Positions 4,903 through 6,133 of a DNA stretch of 6,133 nt are shown piece after piece. Numbering within the stretch: the stretch's first letter is position 1; each line of letters opens with the position of its first letter. Below the pieces are notes generated by a model. It was not told where the DNA came from. It did no database searches and saw only the letters and a list, made by a program, of their open reading frames with translations. The stretch is from Acidobacteriota bacterium. GTDB taxonomy: Bacteria > Acidobacteriota > Thermoanaerobaculia > Gp7-AA8. The translations under genes and the position numbers were made by a program. The stretch lies in the NCBI GenBank assembly GCA_003222375.1, contig QHVX01000105.1:1-6133 (forward strand). The letters are read 5' to 3'.

Positions 4903-5775
4903 ATGGCCAAGCACGTTCTGGTCACCGGCGGCGCGGGCTTCATCGGCTCGCACGTTGTCGACGCGTACGTCGAGCGCGGTTGGCGTGTGACGGTTGTCGA
5001 TGATCTTTCCACCGGCGACCGGCGCAATGTCAATCCGCGCGCGAGCTTCATCGAGGCCGACATCCGCAAAGTGCCGCTCGACGAGATCCGCCCCGAGCTC
5101 ATCAGCCATCACGCTGCGCAGATGGACGTGCGCCGTTCGGTCGACGATCCTCTCTTCGACGCGAACGTCAACATCCTGGGCAGCCTGGCGCTGCTGCAGA
5201 AAGCGGCCGAGCTGGGCGTGAAGCGATTCATTTTCGCGTCGACCGGCGGCGCGATTTACGGCGAGCCGCAGTTCGCGCCGCAGACCGAACAACATCCGAC
5301 CAATCCGGTGTCGCCGTACGGCTGCGCGAAGCTGGCCGTCGAGCACTACCTCAATTACTTCCGCGTCGTGCACGGTCTGCCAACGGTCGCTTTGCGGTAC
5401 GCCAATGTCTACGGACCACGACAAAACTCGAAAGGGGAGGCCGGCGTGGTCGCGATCTTCGCCGATCGTCTCCGAAAGAGCGAGAAGGCGATCATCAACG
5501 GCGACGGCCAGCAGACCCGCGATTTCGTTTATGTCGCCGATGTGGTCGCGGCGAACATGAAGGTGACCGAATCTGCCGATGCCGGTCCGCTCAACGTCGG
5601 CACGGGCGTGGAGACGAGCATCAATGCGCTTGCGAAACTCATCGGCGTTCGGACGGAGCACGGACCGGCGAAGGCCGGCGAGCAGCGCCGCAGTGTGCTG
5701 GCGTCGCAATTCGGCCGGACGAAGCTCGCCGACGGCCTGCGCGAAACGCTGGCGTGGTTTAATCGATCGCGATGA
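4903..5775 (+). CDS. NDP-sugar epimerase, UDP-glucose 4-epimerase (GalE)-like, short C-terminus
   Basis: This extended short-chain dehydrogenase probably acts on a UDP-hexose at C4, for example UDP-glucose to UDP-galactose. Residues 7-15 are the NAD-binding TGGAGFIGS, followed by VVDDLSTG (31-38), HHAAQMDVRRSV (69-80), the FASTGGAIYGEP region (111-122) with Thr114, catalytic Tyr139 and Lys143 in SPYGCAK, and RYANVYGPRQ (165-174). At 290 residues it is shorter than the usual 310-330. The C-terminal stretch RRSVLASQFGRTKLADGLRETLAWF appears to lack the roughly 10-15 residues that normally carry the 'LGW.P' turn. The start is ATG 4903; an in-frame GTG at 4891 would add four residues but lies within the candidate -10 box. 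The stop overlaps the next ATG as ATGA, so the two genes are probably co-translated. A different hexose specificity is possible. Confidence 0.88.
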   Translation: MAKHVLVTGGAGFIGSHVVDAYVERGWRVTVVDDLSTGDRRNVNPRASFIEADIRKVPLDEIRPELISHHAAQMDVRRSVDDPLFDANVNILGSLALLQKAAELGVKRFIFASTGGAIYGEPQFAPQTEQHPTNPVSPYGCAKLAVEHYLNYFRVVHGLPTVALRYANVYGPRQNSKGEAGVVAIFADRLRKSEKAIINGDGQQTRDFVYVADVVAANMKVTESADAGPLNVGTGVETSINALAKLIGVRTEHGPAKAGEQRRSVLASQFGRTKLADGLRETLAWFNRSR

Positions 5776-6133
5776 AGGACCTTCTCGACCAGCTCGTCGA
5801 GCAGTCGCGCATGGTCGGCGCAAACGAGTCGCTCGTGTTGTGGGGCGGCGGCAACAACAGCGTCAAGACCACCGCCACTGATCTCCTCGGCAACCCGATT
5901 CCGGTGATGCTGATCAAGAGCAGCGGCAGCGACATGAAGACGATCACGCCGAAGCAATTTCCGGCGGTGCGCCTCGACTACATCGCGCCGCTCCGAAAGC
6001 GCGAAAGCGACATGACGGACGAGGAGATGGTCGACTACCTGGCGCGATGTCTCCTCGATCCGGGCGGCGCGCGGCCGTCGATCGAGACGCTGCTGCATGC
6101 CTTTCTTCCGCCTAACGCAGTGCTGCATACGCA
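5772..6133 (+). CDS. Bifunctional class II aldolase/short-chain dehydrogenase, N-terminal part
   Basis: An open frame begins at the ATG within the ATGA that ends the epimerase gene and runs off the window with 120 complete codons and no stop. The visible part matches the aldolase domain of the rhamnulose-1-phosphate aldolase/alcohol dehydrogenase family (about 650-700 residues when complete). It has LVLWGGGNNSVK (residues 21-32, the phosphate loop usually GGGNTS), VMLIKSSGSDM (45-55, usually KGSGSDL), YIAPLRKR (70-77) and IETLLHAFLPPNAVLHT (104-120), which leads into the Zn-binding HTH at the window edge. Such enzymes cleave a ketose-1-phosphate to DHAP and a lactaldehyde that the fused dehydrogenase oxidises. 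The family and function call rests on the N-terminus only; the dehydrogenase half is inferred. The Asn29 in place of Thr is a mild deviation. Confidence 0.82.
   Translation, partial: MKDLLDQLVEQSRMVGANESLVLWGGGNNSVKTTATDLLGNPIPVMLIKSSGSDMKTITPKQFPAVRLDYIAPLRKRESDMTDEEMVDYLARCLLDPGGARPSIETLLHAFLPPNAVLHT

Noticed and set aside
4410..5102. 230-codon minus-strand frame spanning the divergent gap
   Set aside because: It overlaps both epimerase genes out of frame and has no domain; its C-terminal part is a frame-shifted reading of the glucuronate epimerase.
4870..5823. Long open frame (317 codons) antisense to the GalE-like gene
   Set aside because: It is an Arg/Asp-rich translation with no recognisable domain, fully opposite a gene with clear motifs. 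Such frames are common in GC-rich DNA with biased third positions.
1..6133. High number of GATC sites (about 75 by hand count against roughly 20-25 expected)
   Set aside because: Most come from preferred codons (GAT before C, and ATC after G), so codon usage is a sufficient explanation without invoking methylation.

Overview
The window looks like ordinary chromosome from a GC-rich (roughly 60% by eye) bacterium, most likely an uncultured soil or sediment Acidobacteriota. That assignment is an inference. It rests on the secreted protein with a 'VPAAGTGPGANGSHWQSELTLHN' type N-terminus (a style I associate with that phylum), on a dispersed palindromic repeat whose translations read 'SFAPLRMT' or 'HPERSEGS', and on start codons preceded by TAnnnT boxes instead of Shine-Dalgarno sites. 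No tRNA, rRNA, CRISPR array, IS element or phage gene was seen.

Layout: (1) positions 1-906 hold the 3' three quarters of tyrS on the plus strand. (2) 903-1961 is a convergent minus-strand gene for a secreted protein of unknown function with Ca-binding-like Asp repeats; its stop codon interlocks with the tyrS stop in one CTAG. (3) 1962-2119 is the only real intergenic space. It carries the secreted protein's ribosome site, a 68-bp imperfect palindromic repeat and a -10-like box. (4) 2120-3900 is a two-gene plus-strand operon of a DegT/DnrJ/EryC1/StrS-type sugar aminotransferase and a rhomboid intramembrane protease, joined by an ATGA overlap. (5) 3869-4882, minus strand, is a UDP-glucuronate 4-epimerase-like gene whose 3' end overlaps the rhomboid gene by 32 bp. 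(6) 4903-6133, plus strand, is a second NDP-sugar epimerase (GalE-like) joined by another ATGA overlap to the beginning of a bifunctional class II aldolase/short-chain dehydrogenase gene that runs off the window.

Functionally, the right two thirds is a nucleotide-sugar cluster: a PLP aminotransferase for 3- or 4-keto sugars, two C4-epimerases of the extended SDR family, and a sugar-phosphate aldolase/dehydrogenase. Such sets supply or recycle unusual sugars for surface polysaccharide or glycoconjugates, but no glycosyltransferase, flippase or polymerase is in view, so the end product cannot be named. tyrS is an unrelated housekeeping neighbour.

No clearly new multi-gene system is visible. 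The points most worth a second look are a 75-bp tract of AT-rich codons inside the epimerase active-site region, the 20-bp divergent gap between the two epimerases with overlapping -10-like boxes, the 68-bp palindromic repeat, and a perfect 13-bp hairpin inside tyrS.
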